Numbered from the stretch's first letter, positions 35,017 to 45,618 are shown. The stretch is 64,000 bases of DNA from Spirosoma aerolatum (GCF_002056795.1 NZ_CP020104.1:941001-1005000); one strand, 5' to 3'. Notes: a model not told the origin generated them from the sequence alone. Translations and numbers: made by a program.

Positions 35017-38000
35017 TTACTCTTTCGTCATTAATTGCTTATGAGTCACATCATCCACTTGAAAGTTAAATCGTTTTATTAGGAAGCTCAGAATCGCAGT
35101 GGCATGTGGTGTGCGTGCTTCGTTTTCTAAGCCGTATGATTCTAACACCCATACAGGTACCTGACTTACCCAGAATCGGAATTCATCTGAAAAGATTAGT
35201 TCGATGGGTACGGCAATATTATTGTCAGATTCGTTTTCTAGGCGGATGGTATTAAATATGCCATTAAATACATCTTCATACTCTTTCCTTGAGGCAAATG
35301 GCCCTCGTTGTCTGACTATATAATTTGTCTTGTAATTGAAAATTACATGCTTCATAGCCAGTAAAATGTGCCAATCTAAATATCCTTCATTCCTTAATTC
35401 AGTTACTATTTCTTGCCCCCTTTTATCTGCCATCCAACTCCTTATGGTCATTGATATTACCTTGTCAAAATTGTCGTAGCGATTCTTTATATAGGTAAGT
35501 GTCTGCTCTTGATTATATAAGGGACTTATTGAATCCTTCCATTGTAATTCTGCTATTTCATTCAGGCTAAAATCATTGTACAGAATTGGTTTAGCAAAAA
35601 CTGCGCGTTGCGTTTCCTCGAAGGTAGCTTGGCTAAAGAGTTGACGGTATAGCTTTTCGTAAGGCTGGACGATTAGCGTTTTTTCGGGTAATCCACCGTT
35701 TTTCAGCTTATCTTCGAATATTTGTTCTTTTGCCTTTATAGGTAACAGGCTTATATTCCGTATTAAGAAATAAGCCATGGTGACGATCTGAACTTGTAGC
35801 CACTTTACTTCTTCTGGATCTTTATCGTTAATTGAAGTTAATGTGGGTACAACAACCGTCCAATGTGTACGATTGTTGGATTCGGTTAATTCAAAGTCAA
35901 CATTTTTGCCTTCATTTTTAACGGAAAGATCAATCTCAATCTTGGTTTTAATCAAATGGAGATCTTCTGGAATCAATTCAACTTGTAAAATCTGGAGACT
36001 AGCAACCACTTGCTCAGCGACTGGGGTAGTGTGCCAATCATTGTCAAATCTAATTTGCCATTCACTTCCTTCGGCAAACCAACGGATGGTACGGGTTGGT
36101 CCTAAATCACTGAAAGGTTCATCATCCAATTTATTTCTGTGAAAGTGCTCTAATAACTTTGTATCCGAAAAATCATCAAACTGTTTATTTAGTACAGCTC
36201 TCATTTCATCTACTGGTACGAACGGATCAAGAGCTGAATTGCATCGCAGTTTGTGGGAAATTAAGTACTGTAATTGGGGAGCGAAGCGCAGCGTTATATA
36301 CTCAATGGACAAACTATCAGCGAGTGCCTTACCTATTCTAGAAAACTTTCCATGATCGGACTCGAATGCATTAGGGTCAAACTCAATCGAGGCATACACA
36401 AACGTGCTGTAACAATCTAAGAAACTAACCCATGCCCCTTGTTTATAATCCGAATGAGCAGCTAGGAAAAAAGCATGACCATAACGCTTCATTAATGCTG
36501 GATCATTTGTGTTTGCAGCAAACCAACCAGCCGCTAATGCATACTGTTTAGCCGCTAAGTGCATCCCTAACGCGTCGTATACTTGAGCTATATTAAGACA
36601 AGCCAGGATGAAGCCATCGGCTGATTCCTTTTTTGACCAAAGATTTTTGGCCTTATGAAAGTTTTGAAGTGTTCGGATCAACTTATTTGATTCCAGAAAG
36701 CTGACCCCTTGCTCAACGTTGCTTTTAGCTCGCTTAAAATCACCTTCTCGCTCACCTACGAACTTACTGAGCCGCTCTGATAGATCAACCAGGATGTCCA
36801 GTAGTTTGTCTGGGATTCGGTCCGTAAGCAGACGAACTTGCAAATTCAGCCGATCTTGTAGTTGATATGCCGAATAGAATGGAGCATCGGGCAATAGCTC
36901 TATAATTTTGTTGATATATTCAATGACTCGATAACAAGTCCCATCGATATCTTTAATCAAATCACTCGTAAAAGCTAAATTGGCTTTACACTCCAATAAG
37001 CCGCATCGGTAATTAGGGTTATGGGTTTTTAATTGCTTATCCAGTAAGGCATTCAGCCGATCAATCCAGTCCTGCCAGTTTTCTTCTAAAAGAGACGTTC
37101 CCGAAACGTGTAGCTCCCAAAAAACAACAGCTAATAAAGAAATGGCATCTTCAATATCGCGGATGCTGGTATAAGCTTCTACATCCTCAAAGTAATCGTA
37201 TAGATAAGCAACACGGTCGCCTAACGAAGCAGTTGGAGTATATCCTTGCGCTACGGAATCAGGTTTTATAATGAGCATGCAGATTTCGTAAGCTGCTTTT
37301 CGTTGGGCAAAACGAGGTATCTCATTGAGAGAATAATAATGCTCTAAAATATCAACCCAAAACTCGGTGTCATTATATAAATACAACTTACTGCGGCAGT
37401 GATGACTAATATTGACGACTTCATAAAATTCAGCAACTAAAAAATAATCCACCGATGCCTGTAGCCACTGCTCCCTTATGTCAGCATACCATTTATCGTC
37501 ATTCTCATTCCGAGTTAGTATAATGGTTTCTAAGTGAGGGAATGTTAGCAGTCGATCCGATGGTGCTTCTTCGGTAGATGCTTGAGAGACAAACCAGTGC
37601 AGTCGAGCAATCAATGCATCCGTTTCACTAGCTAAAATGCCGTAAGGAAGTTGTAAAAGTTGGTTATGGATCTGTTCGATTATAGCTAAAATGGCCTGTT
37701 CGGAGGGAGTGGATAAGAATTCCCAGCGAATGCTTTTTACGAAATTAGTTTTTACATTATTATCAAGCTCTTGATAACTGTCAGCGATAAGAACTCGGTT
37801 CTTTATCTGCCATTCCAATTGTTCAATAGCGGATTGATATGTAGCTTTTTGGATTTCAGTTGTAGCTTCGTCGTATTTCTTTTGCTGGGTTTGAATTTTA
37901 CGGGATGTTCGTTCAGTGAACGACTTCGTTTCCTGATCTATATAATCAACTAATATGGCGTTAACCGCATCTCGGCAACGTTCCAAAACCTCTTCGACAA

Positions 38001-38403
38001 GATTGTTCTGATGCGTTATCCAGTCTTGTAAAAGTGCCTCAGAAGGAGTAATGGATGAATTTGTTTCGAAGGTAAACCGAACCTGCTGATCGGCATAAGC
38101 CGGATTGCAGTATAACATAAAAAAATTAGCAATTGCTTTTTTGACTTCCGGGCTATTTAGAGAAAAGGTTGATGAATACAACTTGATCTGGCGGAAGGTC
38201 ACAACCTCCTCCGCTGGATTTACCTGCATAATATCATCCTCATACTCGCAGTAAATCTGAGCCTCGGGTTGATGCCAGCTATCAATCCAAGAGGCTAAGG
38301 TTTTGAGTTTCTGGTATTCAAAACCGCGAATACCAGATGGGGCATCTGTATTTTTACTAAAGATGTGAAGTTGATGGAGGGGATTAGGTAGATTCTCACT
38401 CAT
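35017..38403 (-). CDS. Large Cap4/DUF4297-like nuclease protein with helical repeat body
   Basis: 1,128 residues from the ATG at 38,403, preferred over one seven codons upstream because the family region starts soon after it. The N-terminus has the dsDNA-nuclease pattern of DUF4297/Cap4: GIRGFEYQKLKTLASW, then IYCEYEDDIMQ and VTFRQIKLYSS (E...DD...QxK). The remaining about 900 residues are mostly helical, TPR-like in the middle (AAKQYALAAGWFAA). In CBASS, Cap4 cuts DNA when bound to a cyclic oligonucleotide. Here there is no cyclase next to it and no clear SAVED domain was seen, so it may be a self-contained defence protein. The gene is convergent with the ArdC module. Confidence 0.6.
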   Translation of the reverse strand: MSENLPNPLHQLHIFSKNTDAPSGIRGFEYQKLKTLASWIDSWHQPEAQIYCEYEDDIMQVNPAEEVVTFRQIKLYSSTFSLNSPEVKKAIANFFMLYCNPAYADQQVRFTFETNSSITPSEALLQDWITHQNNLVEEVLERCRDAVNAILVDYIDQETKSFTERTSRKIQTQQKKYDEATTEIQKATYQSAIEQLEWQIKNRVLIADSYQELDNNVKTNFVKSIRWEFLSTPSEQAILAIIEQIHNQLLQLPYGILASETDALIARLHWFVSQASTEEAPSDRLLTFPHLETIILTRNENDDKWYADIREQWLQASVDYFLVAEFYEVVNISHHCRSKLYLYNDTEFWVDILEHYYSLNEIPRFAQRKAAYEICMLIIKPDSVAQGYTPTASLGDRVAYLYDYFEDVEAYTSIRDIEDAISLLAVVFWELHVSGTSLLEENWQDWIDRLNALLDKQLKTHNPNYRCGLLECKANLAFTSDLIKDIDGTCYRVIEYINKIIELLPDAPFYSAYQLQDRLNLQVRLLTDRIPDKLLDILVDLSERLSKFVGEREGDFKRAKSNVEQGVSFLESNKLIRTLQNFHKAKNLWSKKESADGFILACLNIAQVYDALGMHLAAKQYALAAGWFAANTNDPALMKRYGHAFFLAAHSDYKQGAWVSFLDCYSTFVYASIEFDPNAFESDHGKFSRIGKALADSLSIEYITLRFAPQLQYLISHKLRCNSALDPFVPVDEMRAVLNKQFDDFSDTKLLEHFHRNKLDDEPFSDLGPTRTIRWFAEGSEWQIRFDNDWHTTPVAEQVVASLQILQVELIPEDLHLIKTKIEIDLSVKNEGKNVDFELTESNNRTHWTVVVPTLTSINDKDPEEVKWLQVQIVTMAYFLIRNISLLPIKAKEQIFEDKLKNGGLPEKTLIVQPYEKLYRQLFSQATFEETQRAVFAKPILYNDFSLNEIAELQWKDSISPLYNQEQTLTYIKNRYDNFDKVISMTIRSWMADKRGQEIVTELRNEGYLDWHILLAMKHVIFNYKTNYIVRQRGPFASRKEYEDVFNGIFNTIRLENESDNNIAVPIELIFSDEFRFWVSQVPVWVLESYGLENEARTPHATAILSFLIKRFNFQVDDVTHKQLMTKE

Positions 38404-38545
38404 ATTGGATATTGTACAGTACAAAGAGACTGTTTCACCCTAAAAACATATTCTTTTTTGTACAGGTTTCACTTCTTCGATGTGCAACCGATGTGTAGCG
38501 AGAAAATCAAAATTCTTGGTCAAAAACCTATAAAATTAGGAACTA

Positions 38546-38671
38546 ATGAAAAAATGCTTCCTTGACGTTTTGGCAAAGTCATTACTGCTAAGTTTAGTAG
38601 GCTCTTTTTTATTTTTCGGGCTGGCTGTAAATACCATGTCCACTTATTCACCGAAAATATGCCTAGAATAA
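38546..38671 (+). CDS. Small single-TM peptide (41 residues)
   Basis: Reads MKKCFLDVLAKSLLLSLVG, then a hydrophobic run (SFLFFGLAVNTM), ending KICLE and TAA. A Lys-rich start plus one hydrophobic helix matches small membrane peptides or toxins. It is divergent from the nuclease giant, with starts about 140 bases apart. No RNA antitoxin was identified. Confidence 0.35.
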   Translation: MKKCFLDVLAKSLLLSLVGSFLFFGLAVNTMSTYSPKICLE

Positions 38672-38698
38672 AGGCAAAAATCTACGCATAGTATTATA

Positions 38699-39097
38699 TC
38701 ACTCGCTTTTGAGTAAGATTTCAGTCACAAGACTAATCTGTGTTTGCCCATCAACCTTATAGCGTGGGTTACTGACTCTAATCATTTTGAGGCTATGATC
38801 GAACAATAAATCGAACAAGGGGCTTAGCTGATACCCTTTCAACGTGACGATATGACCACTGAAATAAAGTAGTATTTCATTCAAATTGTCAGCGATTACC
38901 AAGTCAACCGATACCAGATAGGCGTAATTGAAAAATGCCCGTCGTCCGTTTTCCCATACGAAGCAGAGATTCCGTACAGTACTGTCTATATCATGCAACT
39001 CTGTGCTACCAACCGTGTAATCCGTAAGATTATCGCTGGTTGTATCCACTACCTCATCTTGCGAGAAATTCGCCCTAAAGTTTTGGACTTGGTGCAT
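38699..39097 (-). CDS. Hypothetical protein coupled to the TrwC relaxase
   Basis: 132 residues, overlapping the end of the relaxase gene by 23 bases. Mixed alpha/beta, soluble (LVSVDLVIADNLNEILLYFSG). No family recognised. The overlap suggests a transfer-related role. Confidence 0.5.
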   Translation of the reverse strand: MHQVQNFRANFSQDEVVDTTSDNLTDYTVGSTELHDIDSTVRNLCFVWENGRRAFFNYAYLVSVDLVIADNLNEILLYFSGHIVTLKGYQLSPLFDLLFDHSLKMIRVSNPRYKVDGQTQISLVTEILLKSE

Positions 39098-41840
39098 GAC
39101 CGTTTGGCTTTCGCTGCATAGGCTTTGGCTTGCTTGGGGTATTAATACGCTTGATTGATGGTTTCACCTTCGGTGGTGCAGGCCGTGTTGTTCTGATGAT
39201 ATGCTCGACAGCATTTCGTTTGGTATTGTTTCGGTTCACCAGTTCTAATGCTGACAATCGCTCTCCTGCTTCTGATGCATGAGCCAGCAAAGCGGCTTTA
39301 TCATCGGTATAGATATGCACACCATCCCGCGCCCGTGACACCGACACATAGAATTGGTTAAGATTGGTAGCCGAAAAGCTGCTAGCCGGTTGCGCAATAA
39401 AGACCTCATCGACGGTCTTTCCTTGTGCGGCATGAGAAGTCAGGCAGTAGCCGTGAGCAATATGGCCGAAATTGGCTGGAACCGTATAGGTGGCTTTGCT
39501 TGCCTTGTTGTGTAGGCGCAAAGCCCCGTTCGGCTCAAGGGCGATAACGTCCAGCATTTGTCCATTCGTTAGTCGTTTTTTATTAGCGTCATATCCATTA
39601 CGAGTAATGCGTACTTTATCGCCTTTAGATAGCGCGATTTTGTTGGGTCGGTACACGTCAAACAGATCCATGCGATCCAGGGGAAGAGAGGTTTGCTGGC
39701 CGCTAGTATCCTGAATGTGGACTATGCTATCAACCACAGAATGAACCTTCCACCGTGAACCACGCTCAATGCCTGCTATATTCTGGCTGAACTGGATGAT
39801 CTGACCGTTGCGATAATTCCGATGATCGCTTTTTTCGGCCAACGTCAAATTAGTATTGGCCAGTTGCGTCAAGGTTGTTTCCCCGCTAGCAATACGTCCG
39901 GTCTGGCGCAATGTCTCGCGAATGGCTTTGGTGACCTGTTCGCCTTCCTTATGTGTCGGTGAAATCACCAGAGCCGTTTTCCCTTTTTTCAAGGCAGCTA
40001 GATAATCGTTAGCTAAGGCGGTAAAGGAATTGGCGGGATCAAGAGTCTTGATCGCTCCCATGCCATCTAGCACCGAAAACGCTTCACTAATTTTGTTATC
40101 AGCCAAGGCTTGTACGGCTTTGCGATAATCCAGATTGCGTTGCCGATAGATACGACTTACTTCAGCGGATCGGATACCCGCTACCGTATTCAAAATGCGC
40201 AAAGCATCCCCGCGAATGACACTGCTATGTTGTTTGGTATCTCCGCTTAAAATCAGGCGAGCATTTTTCTGAATGGCCAGTTCCAGTAGGGCGGTCATAT
40301 CCTTGGTATTCAACAGTCCGGCTTCATCCACCCATAACACGCCATCCAATAGGCTGTTTTGCAGTTCGAGTGCGGACAATAGTTTGGCAACAGTTTCGGC
40401 TTCGCTAAAGCCTTCATCCCGCAATACGTCCCGTGCGGCTTGCGCCGTCGGTGCGACAACGGTGACTTTATGACCTGCTTCCTCAATCAGCCGGATGGCT
40501 TCTTTCATGAGTGTGGTTTTGCCGGTTCCGGCTCGGCCTCGGATGATCGACACGCGATTGGTAGTAGTCAGCACATGGACTACAGCCTCATGCTGTTCAC
40601 CTTCCAGTGCGATTACAGGGGCAACCGGATAAAGCGGGGGCAGATTGCCTTTGCCTTGTTGTGCTAAAGCCACCATGCGTTTCTCTTCACGCAACACCTC
40701 TTTGGTGGTGCAGAGCGTTTTGGCTCCATCCTTGACCCGAATAATCCGCTTATCGTCGGTAAAGTAGTCGGTAATCTGGTCAATAGTCAGCGTTGGATGG
40801 CCCAACCCCTGCCGATAGGCAACTTCCAGAATCCGCCGATCCTGCATGACCGAAACGCGCTCAAAGCGCATCGCCAACGCATGATCGACACATTGTTTAG
40901 GCGAGGGTGGTGTTATAGGTTTGATGGGGGTAAAACGGATTGGCTGCTCACCTTCATCTTTATCGCGTATTCCTAACCCGAATATTTGTTTGCGCCATTC
41001 AGCCTTCAGTTGGGTCATGGTTAAACCCTTTTGCTTTTTGGAGCGGGTTCGTGCTCCTAATTGATCCAGTTCGGCCGGATCGGTAATGCCAAGTTCTTTG
41101 GCAAGCTGGCCGATTTCGTTGGTGCGTTTGGAAAACAGGTCAATGATGTGTTCGGGGACACCAGCGACTTCAAAGGCTTTATCGGTACGTCGGATGCGAT
41201 AGCCCAACTCAACCAGCTTATCGGCCAGTCGTTTGTGAAACCGTGCCTGATAATACGGCATGTCCTGTTTGATCGACCGGAATTGTCCCGCCTTAAACTG
41301 CTGTTCAACCGCATCCCACGTCACATTGAATACAAACGAATGGCAGTGGAGGTGAGGGTCTGGCACTAATCCATCAACGGGTCTTGCCGTTTGGTGGATA
41401 AAATCGGCCCAGAGTAGTTCACCCGTTGGTCGGTCTTCATCCATGCCGTTTTTACGAACCCGTGTCTGAGCATCGGCTTCAATATCCAGCATGGTGGCAC
41501 GAACGCTTTCCTGAAACGCATCCAGAATGTGATTATCATCCGTCAACGCCTGAAGGATCGAAACCGACTTCGGACAGTGGAAATTGATGTCGTACCCGAC
41601 CGTGCGATTATCTTTTTTACGAGGTGTAAGGGCCTGGCCCGTGATTGGGTTAATGTTTTCGCAGAGGGCGTGAAAGGCGTTCTTCGTCGCTACCCCTGTA
41701 ATGCTAAAACGAGCGGCTATCCGTCCATAGAAACACCCAGGCTGTTCCTGATCATTTAGGTAATAGTCAGATTGGTGCAAAGAGTCGTTGAAATACTCTT
41801 TTGCCTGTCCAGCCGAGGTGCTTTGAATCATACGGATCAT
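39075..41840 (-). CDS. TrwC-type (MOBF) relaxase with RecD-like helicase
   Basis: 921 residues; the ATG at 41,831 is an alternative start. The relaxase domain has the Tyr region QSDYYLNDQEQPGCFYGRIAARF, NFHCPKSVSILQAL and the His triad DPHLHCHSFVFN. The helicase part has Walker A IIRGRAGTGKTTLMKEA, ILSGDTKQHSSVIRG and the C-terminal HAAQGKTVDEVFIAQP. Such enzymes nick oriT, stay linked to the 5' end and unwind the strand for transfer. It is a second relaxase beside MobA, of a different class, and fits the idea that two elements fused. Confidence 0.9.
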   Translation of the reverse strand: MIRMIQSTSAGQAKEYFNDSLHQSDYYLNDQEQPGCFYGRIAARFSITGVATKNAFHALCENINPITGQALTPRKKDNRTVGYDINFHCPKSVSILQALTDDNHILDAFQESVRATMLDIEADAQTRVRKNGMDEDRPTGELLWADFIHQTARPVDGLVPDPHLHCHSFVFNVTWDAVEQQFKAGQFRSIKQDMPYYQARFHKRLADKLVELGYRIRRTDKAFEVAGVPEHIIDLFSKRTNEIGQLAKELGITDPAELDQLGARTRSKKQKGLTMTQLKAEWRKQIFGLGIRDKDEGEQPIRFTPIKPITPPSPKQCVDHALAMRFERVSVMQDRRILEVAYRQGLGHPTLTIDQITDYFTDDKRIIRVKDGAKTLCTTKEVLREEKRMVALAQQGKGNLPPLYPVAPVIALEGEQHEAVVHVLTTTNRVSIIRGRAGTGKTTLMKEAIRLIEEAGHKVTVVAPTAQAARDVLRDEGFSEAETVAKLLSALELQNSLLDGVLWVDEAGLLNTKDMTALLELAIQKNARLILSGDTKQHSSVIRGDALRILNTVAGIRSAEVSRIYRQRNLDYRKAVQALADNKISEAFSVLDGMGAIKTLDPANSFTALANDYLAALKKGKTALVISPTHKEGEQVTKAIRETLRQTGRIASGETTLTQLANTNLTLAEKSDHRNYRNGQIIQFSQNIAGIERGSRWKVHSVVDSIVHIQDTSGQQTSLPLDRMDLFDVYRPNKIALSKGDKVRITRNGYDANKKRLTNGQMLDVIALEPNGALRLHNKASKATYTVPANFGHIAHGYCLTSHAAQGKTVDEVFIAQPASSFSATNLNQFYVSVSRARDGVHIYTDDKAALLAHASEAGERLSALELVNRNNTKRNAVEHIIRTTRPAPPKVKPSIKRINTPSKPKPMQRKPNGHAPSPKL

Positions 41841-42156
41841 GTATGATTCTATACATCGGAAATGCTCAGCGGCTGGGTAGATTGTTAGTTTGTTATAGGT
41901 GGTAACAGAGTGATAAAGGTATACCTAATTAATAGTGAGACTGTTAAATAAAATCCGTCAGACATCTTCCCTTAGATTAGCCTAAGGCTAGTGTTGAGGT
42001 TATAGTTTTATGGTCTTTAGATATTGATTGGTCATGCCTTATGGTAGGAGGCAAATTGCTTCATTAGATTGAACCATCCCAATCTAACTTAATTTCTAAA
42101 AAACATTCATCAATAAATCATATATTTAGAATGAAAAAGATTTTTAATTGAATGAT
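41841..42156. other. Divergent intergenic region between relaxase and trypsin-NACHT genes
   Basis: About 315 bases with no ORF. It must contain the promoters of both divergent genes. An oriT for the TrwC relaxase might also be expected here, but I saw no convincing inverted repeat. Composition drops to A+T-rich toward the right. Confidence 0.4.
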
Positions 42157-44814
42157 ATGAGGGACAATGAACTTACAGCCATACTAAAAGAATACACTGT
42201 AAGAATTGAGACAAAGACAAGTGGGGGAACAGGCTTTTTCATTGCTCCAAATATGATTATTACCTGTTTACATGTTATAGATATACCATATGAAGTCTAT
42301 TGGAAAGATAGAAAAATAAATACTACTATTGCCGTTTCTACTGAAAAATATATAGATTTATGTATTCTGAAGGTTGAAGAAGATATATATAATACATGCG
42401 TAATGATAGGGTCTCTAAATAGTATAGGAGATACTCTGTATAGTTACGGGTATCCAGAAGATTACAGGACAGGAGATTCTCTAAGCGTGGAGTATGAAGG
42501 TTATTCAAGCACAGGATACAAAAATTATCAGTTAATAAAATTGAAAAGAGGGCAAATAAAGCCTGGTTTTAGTGGTGCCCCCTTACTTAATTTAAGAACA
42601 GGTTTAGTTTGTGGTATGATTAAAACTACAAGAAACAAAGCAATAGATTTAGGTGGTAGAGCGATATGTTTAAATGAAATACAAGAAAATGTAAACGAAT
42701 TAGACTTTGTATTTCAAAAAAATAATGAATTTAATAAATACAATAGGAAATGGTATAATATGCTTACTGACAACCAGAAGAAGGAGATTGGCATATACAA
42801 AATATATATACAAGAAAAAGACATTTCTATAGAGAATTTAATAAGTAATTCAAAAGAAAGAATGGAGAGTATCTGTTCTAATTTTATCTCTGGCTCTAAC
42901 TTAGTTAGATTAGCGGATCTAATTAAAAGTGACTTTACTTTAAATTTTAAAACTGTAATAATTGAAAATAAGAAAAAAAAAGAAGTAGAATTTATAAATT
43001 ATTGTATTGAACGGATCACGGATGCAGCTTCATTGTCGAAAATTCAGCATCAGAAGTTTGTAATATTAGGTGATCCTGGCTTTGGAAAATCTACATTACT
43101 ATATAAACTATATTATGATTTATTACAGAAATTATATAATGAAGAAATAGGATTTATACCTATACATATTGATTTACATGATTATGCAGATGACCAAAGT
43201 TTTGGTACAAAGGAGTGGACTTATAAGTATCTAGACTCGATAACTGAGAATGAGAATGTTACTTGGTCTATAATGCCAAATAAAAAATCAATATACAATT
43301 TGACGTTATTTCCTTATTTTATTCTTGATTCTTTAGATGAATATTTGGCTGATTGTACTCCATCAGAAGTTAACTCTAGATTAGGCAAATATATTTTTGG
43401 GTTAGCCAACATCATTTCGTGCCGGACTAGATATTTCGATACTTATTTAGCTATGTCAAATTTTTCTTCCCAATTTGAAAAATGTTATTTATCAAATTGG
43501 GAAGAAAAATATACAATAGAGTATACAAAATGGTTCTTGGAGCGTATAGGATATGAGGTAATTTCAAATTTAAATGCTTATAACATATTTGAAATAATTC
43601 AAAAATCAGAAAATTTGAAGGAGATATGTAAAGTACCATTAAGATATAACATGACACTTGAAACTTTATCGAGTAGCTTTATGAATTTTGATTTAGTCGA
43701 AAGCTTAAATTCGCTATATGATAATTATATATATGGTTGGTTATCAAGAGAAGCTTCAAGGGTAGGTAATATATTGAGTATAGAAGATAAGATATATTCT
43801 CTTGAAATAATATCTTGGGAGTTCTACGAAGAAGGCCAGATAGGAAATGATATACAAAAAAATTCGTTTTCTCTACCTGAGATGCGTAGTTTTTTGGAGA
43901 ATGATAAATACCTAAAGAAAAAATATAATTACAGAAAAGATATTACTTCTGATTTAGCATTAAGGTCAATTTTATCTATACAAAGAATAGAATTAAATCA
44001 AATTCTGCTAAAATTTACTCATAAGTCTTTTCAAGAATTTTTTGTTGCTAAATATATATATAGCTTAATGCGTAATAGCTCGGCTAAGCTTGCTACTTGT
44101 TTAAGGCAACACATTTCGCAGGAAGTAGAACAGTTTTTGAAAGAATTTATTAGTAATATTAATACTAACATTAGATTTTTAACTTCAACTACAGAAATAT
44201 TTATTGAAGCATACAATATGAGTAGTGAAAAAAGAGGCGATTCTAATATTGAGAAAAGTAGAAAAAGATTGGCCAGAAGTCAATTAGCGTATAATATGGG
44301 TCACCTAAAAGGTAAGAACGCCTACGATTTCTTAGTTGAACAATTACTTTATAGAGAAAAAGATGAATTTATAAAAAGGAGTATCATTATTGGCCTAGCT
44401 TTTGGAGGTAATGATCAGTTCCTCAATGACTATGTTGATATGCTTAGAAATGAGACAAATTCAAGATTGAACGATATCAATGTAGGTAGCCAATTAACCT
44501 ATTTTGGTGACCAACCTTTTGAGGTACTGTATCCAGAGAAAGACCAAGGCCTTAGGAAATGTAGAGGAACAGTTTCGAAGCTCTTGCTACAACTTGATAA
44601 TAAAAAAAATAATGCAGCTAGTTGGCGACTAGATCTCTATACAATTATTTATATTGGAAAGTATAGAAGTCAATCTAGCGAGGACTTTTCAGAAGTTTTT
44701 AAAGAAAAGATTTATTTGTTCAATGCAATAATTGAGAAATTTAAAAGTGAACAGATTGAATGGCCAGAGATCTTTGATAGTGAAGAATTAATAAAGAAAT
44801 ATAAATTTATTTGA
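42157..44814 (+). CDS. Trypsin-NACHT STAND protein, candidate anti-phage sensor-effector
   Basis: 885 residues from the ATG at 42,157; a TTG nine bases upstream is less likely. Residues 1-180 are a trypsin-like protease: GGTGFFIAPNMIITCLHV (His), YIDLCIL (Asp) and PGFSGAPLL (Ser). A NACHT NTPase follows, with Walker A LGDPGFGKSTLL near residue 306 and Walker B FILDSLDEYL near 390, then a helical region to the end (LKFTHKSFQEFFVAKYIY is typical of NACHT C-terminal helices). Protease-STAND fusions are known or predicted conflict proteins, where sensing of an invader assembles the NTPase and frees the protease. A Trypco1 protein gene lies downstream in the same gene string. A+T-rich. Confidence 0.88.
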   Translation: MRDNELTAILKEYTVRIETKTSGGTGFFIAPNMIITCLHVIDIPYEVYWKDRKINTTIAVSTEKYIDLCILKVEEDIYNTCVMIGSLNSIGDTLYSYGYPEDYRTGDSLSVEYEGYSSTGYKNYQLIKLKRGQIKPGFSGAPLLNLRTGLVCGMIKTTRNKAIDLGGRAICLNEIQENVNELDFVFQKNNEFNKYNRKWYNMLTDNQKKEIGIYKIYIQEKDISIENLISNSKERMESICSNFISGSNLVRLADLIKSDFTLNFKTVIIENKKKKEVEFINYCIERITDAASLSKIQHQKFVILGDPGFGKSTLLYKLYYDLLQKLYNEEIGFIPIHIDLHDYADDQSFGTKEWTYKYLDSITENENVTWSIMPNKKSIYNLTLFPYFILDSLDEYLADCTPSEVNSRLGKYIFGLANIISCRTRYFDTYLAMSNFSSQFEKCYLSNWEEKYTIEYTKWFLERIGYEVISNLNAYNIFEIIQKSENLKEICKVPLRYNMTLETLSSSFMNFDLVESLNSLYDNYIYGWLSREASRVGNILSIEDKIYSLEIISWEFYEEGQIGNDIQKNSFSLPEMRSFLENDKYLKKKYNYRKDITSDLALRSILSIQRIELNQILLKFTHKSFQEFFVAKYIYSLMRNSSAKLATCLRQHISQEVEQFLKEFISNINTNIRFLTSTTEIFIEAYNMSSEKRGDSNIEKSRKRLARSQLAYNMGHLKGKNAYDFLVEQLLYREKDEFIKRSIIIGLAFGGNDQFLNDYVDMLRNETNSRLNDINVGSQLTYFGDQPFEVLYPEKDQGLRKCRGTVSKLLLQLDNKKNNAASWRLDLYTIIYIGKYRSQSSEDFSEVFKEKIYLFNAIIEKFKSEQIEWPEIFDSEELIKKYKFI

Positions 44815-44865
44815 CTTTCGAAATTTTAATATATATATTGAACTTCAAAAAATACATAAGTGCAT

Positions 44866-45612
44866 ATGGGTATGAATAATAAAGTTGCTCTCGTTACAGG
44901 CGCAAGCCGCGGTATTGGTAAAGCTATAGCTATTGAATTAGCCAAGAATGGTGCTAATGTGGTAATAAATTATTTAGAAGATGATCAAGCTGCTAATGAG
45001 GTTGTAAAAATAATAAAGTCATTTAATGTAGAAGCAATATCAGTTAGAGCCGATGTTGGCGATCCTGATCAAGTTGAGGCTATGGCAAAAGTTATAGAAG
45101 AAAAGTTTGAATATGTTGATATACTAGTAAATAATGCGGGAGTTATTAAGCGACCAGGCGAATGGGACTTAATTGCATTTAGCGATATAGATGAAACTAT
45201 TAATACAAATTTAAAAGGTCCTATATTTTGTATGCGCCAGTTTGTTCCTAAAATGATTCTGAACAAGTTTGGTAGAATAATTAATATCACATCTACATAT
45301 GGTATCACTGGAGCGGCTGGAGTATTAGTATACACAGCTGCTAAAGCTGGTGTGGTTAATATAACTCACTCTATGGCAAGAGAGCTGGGCAAATATAATA
45401 TCACAGTAAACGCCATAGCGCCTGGAAATATTGATACAAGAATGACATCTTCTGCTGGTGAAGATTTCAAAAAATGGGTCGAAAATACTTCTCCTATCCC
45501 ACGTTTGGGCACTCCTCAAGAAGTAGCAGAAGCAGCTATGTATTTAATTAATTCTCAATATGTTTCTGGCCATGTGTTAACAGTTGACGGCGGTCATATT
45601 CTAAACATGTAA
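44866..45612 (+). CDS. SDR-family oxidoreductase (FabG-like)
   Basis: About 248 residues; ATG at 44,866 or 44,872, while a GTG at 44,860 is less likely. Classical SDR: NAD(P) motif TGASRGIGKAIA, NNAG, catalytic Ser (INITSTYG) and YTAAK, and the C-terminal VSGHVLTVDGG. It would reduce or oxidise a small carbonyl or alcohol; the substrate is unknown. It lies 51 bases after the trypsin-NACHT gene and 6 bases before the cupin-like gene, so it is in the same operon, and shares their A+T-rich composition. Confidence 0.9.
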   Translation: MGMNNKVALVTGASRGIGKAIAIELAKNGANVVINYLEDDQAANEVVKIIKSFNVEAISVRADVGDPDQVEAMAKVIEEKFEYVDILVNNAGVIKRPGEWDLIAFSDIDETINTNLKGPIFCMRQFVPKMILNKFGRIINITSTYGITGAAGVLVYTAAKAGVVNITHSMARELGKYNITVNAIAPGNIDTRMTSSAGEDFKKWVENTSPIPRLGTPQEVAEAAMYLINSQYVSGHVLTVDGGHILNM

Positions 45613-45618
45613 TAACTG

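Noticed and set aside
35017..38403. CBASS operon.
   Set aside because: No CD-NTase gene or Cap2/Cap3-like genes lie nearby; only the nuclease-like N-terminus recalls Cap4.
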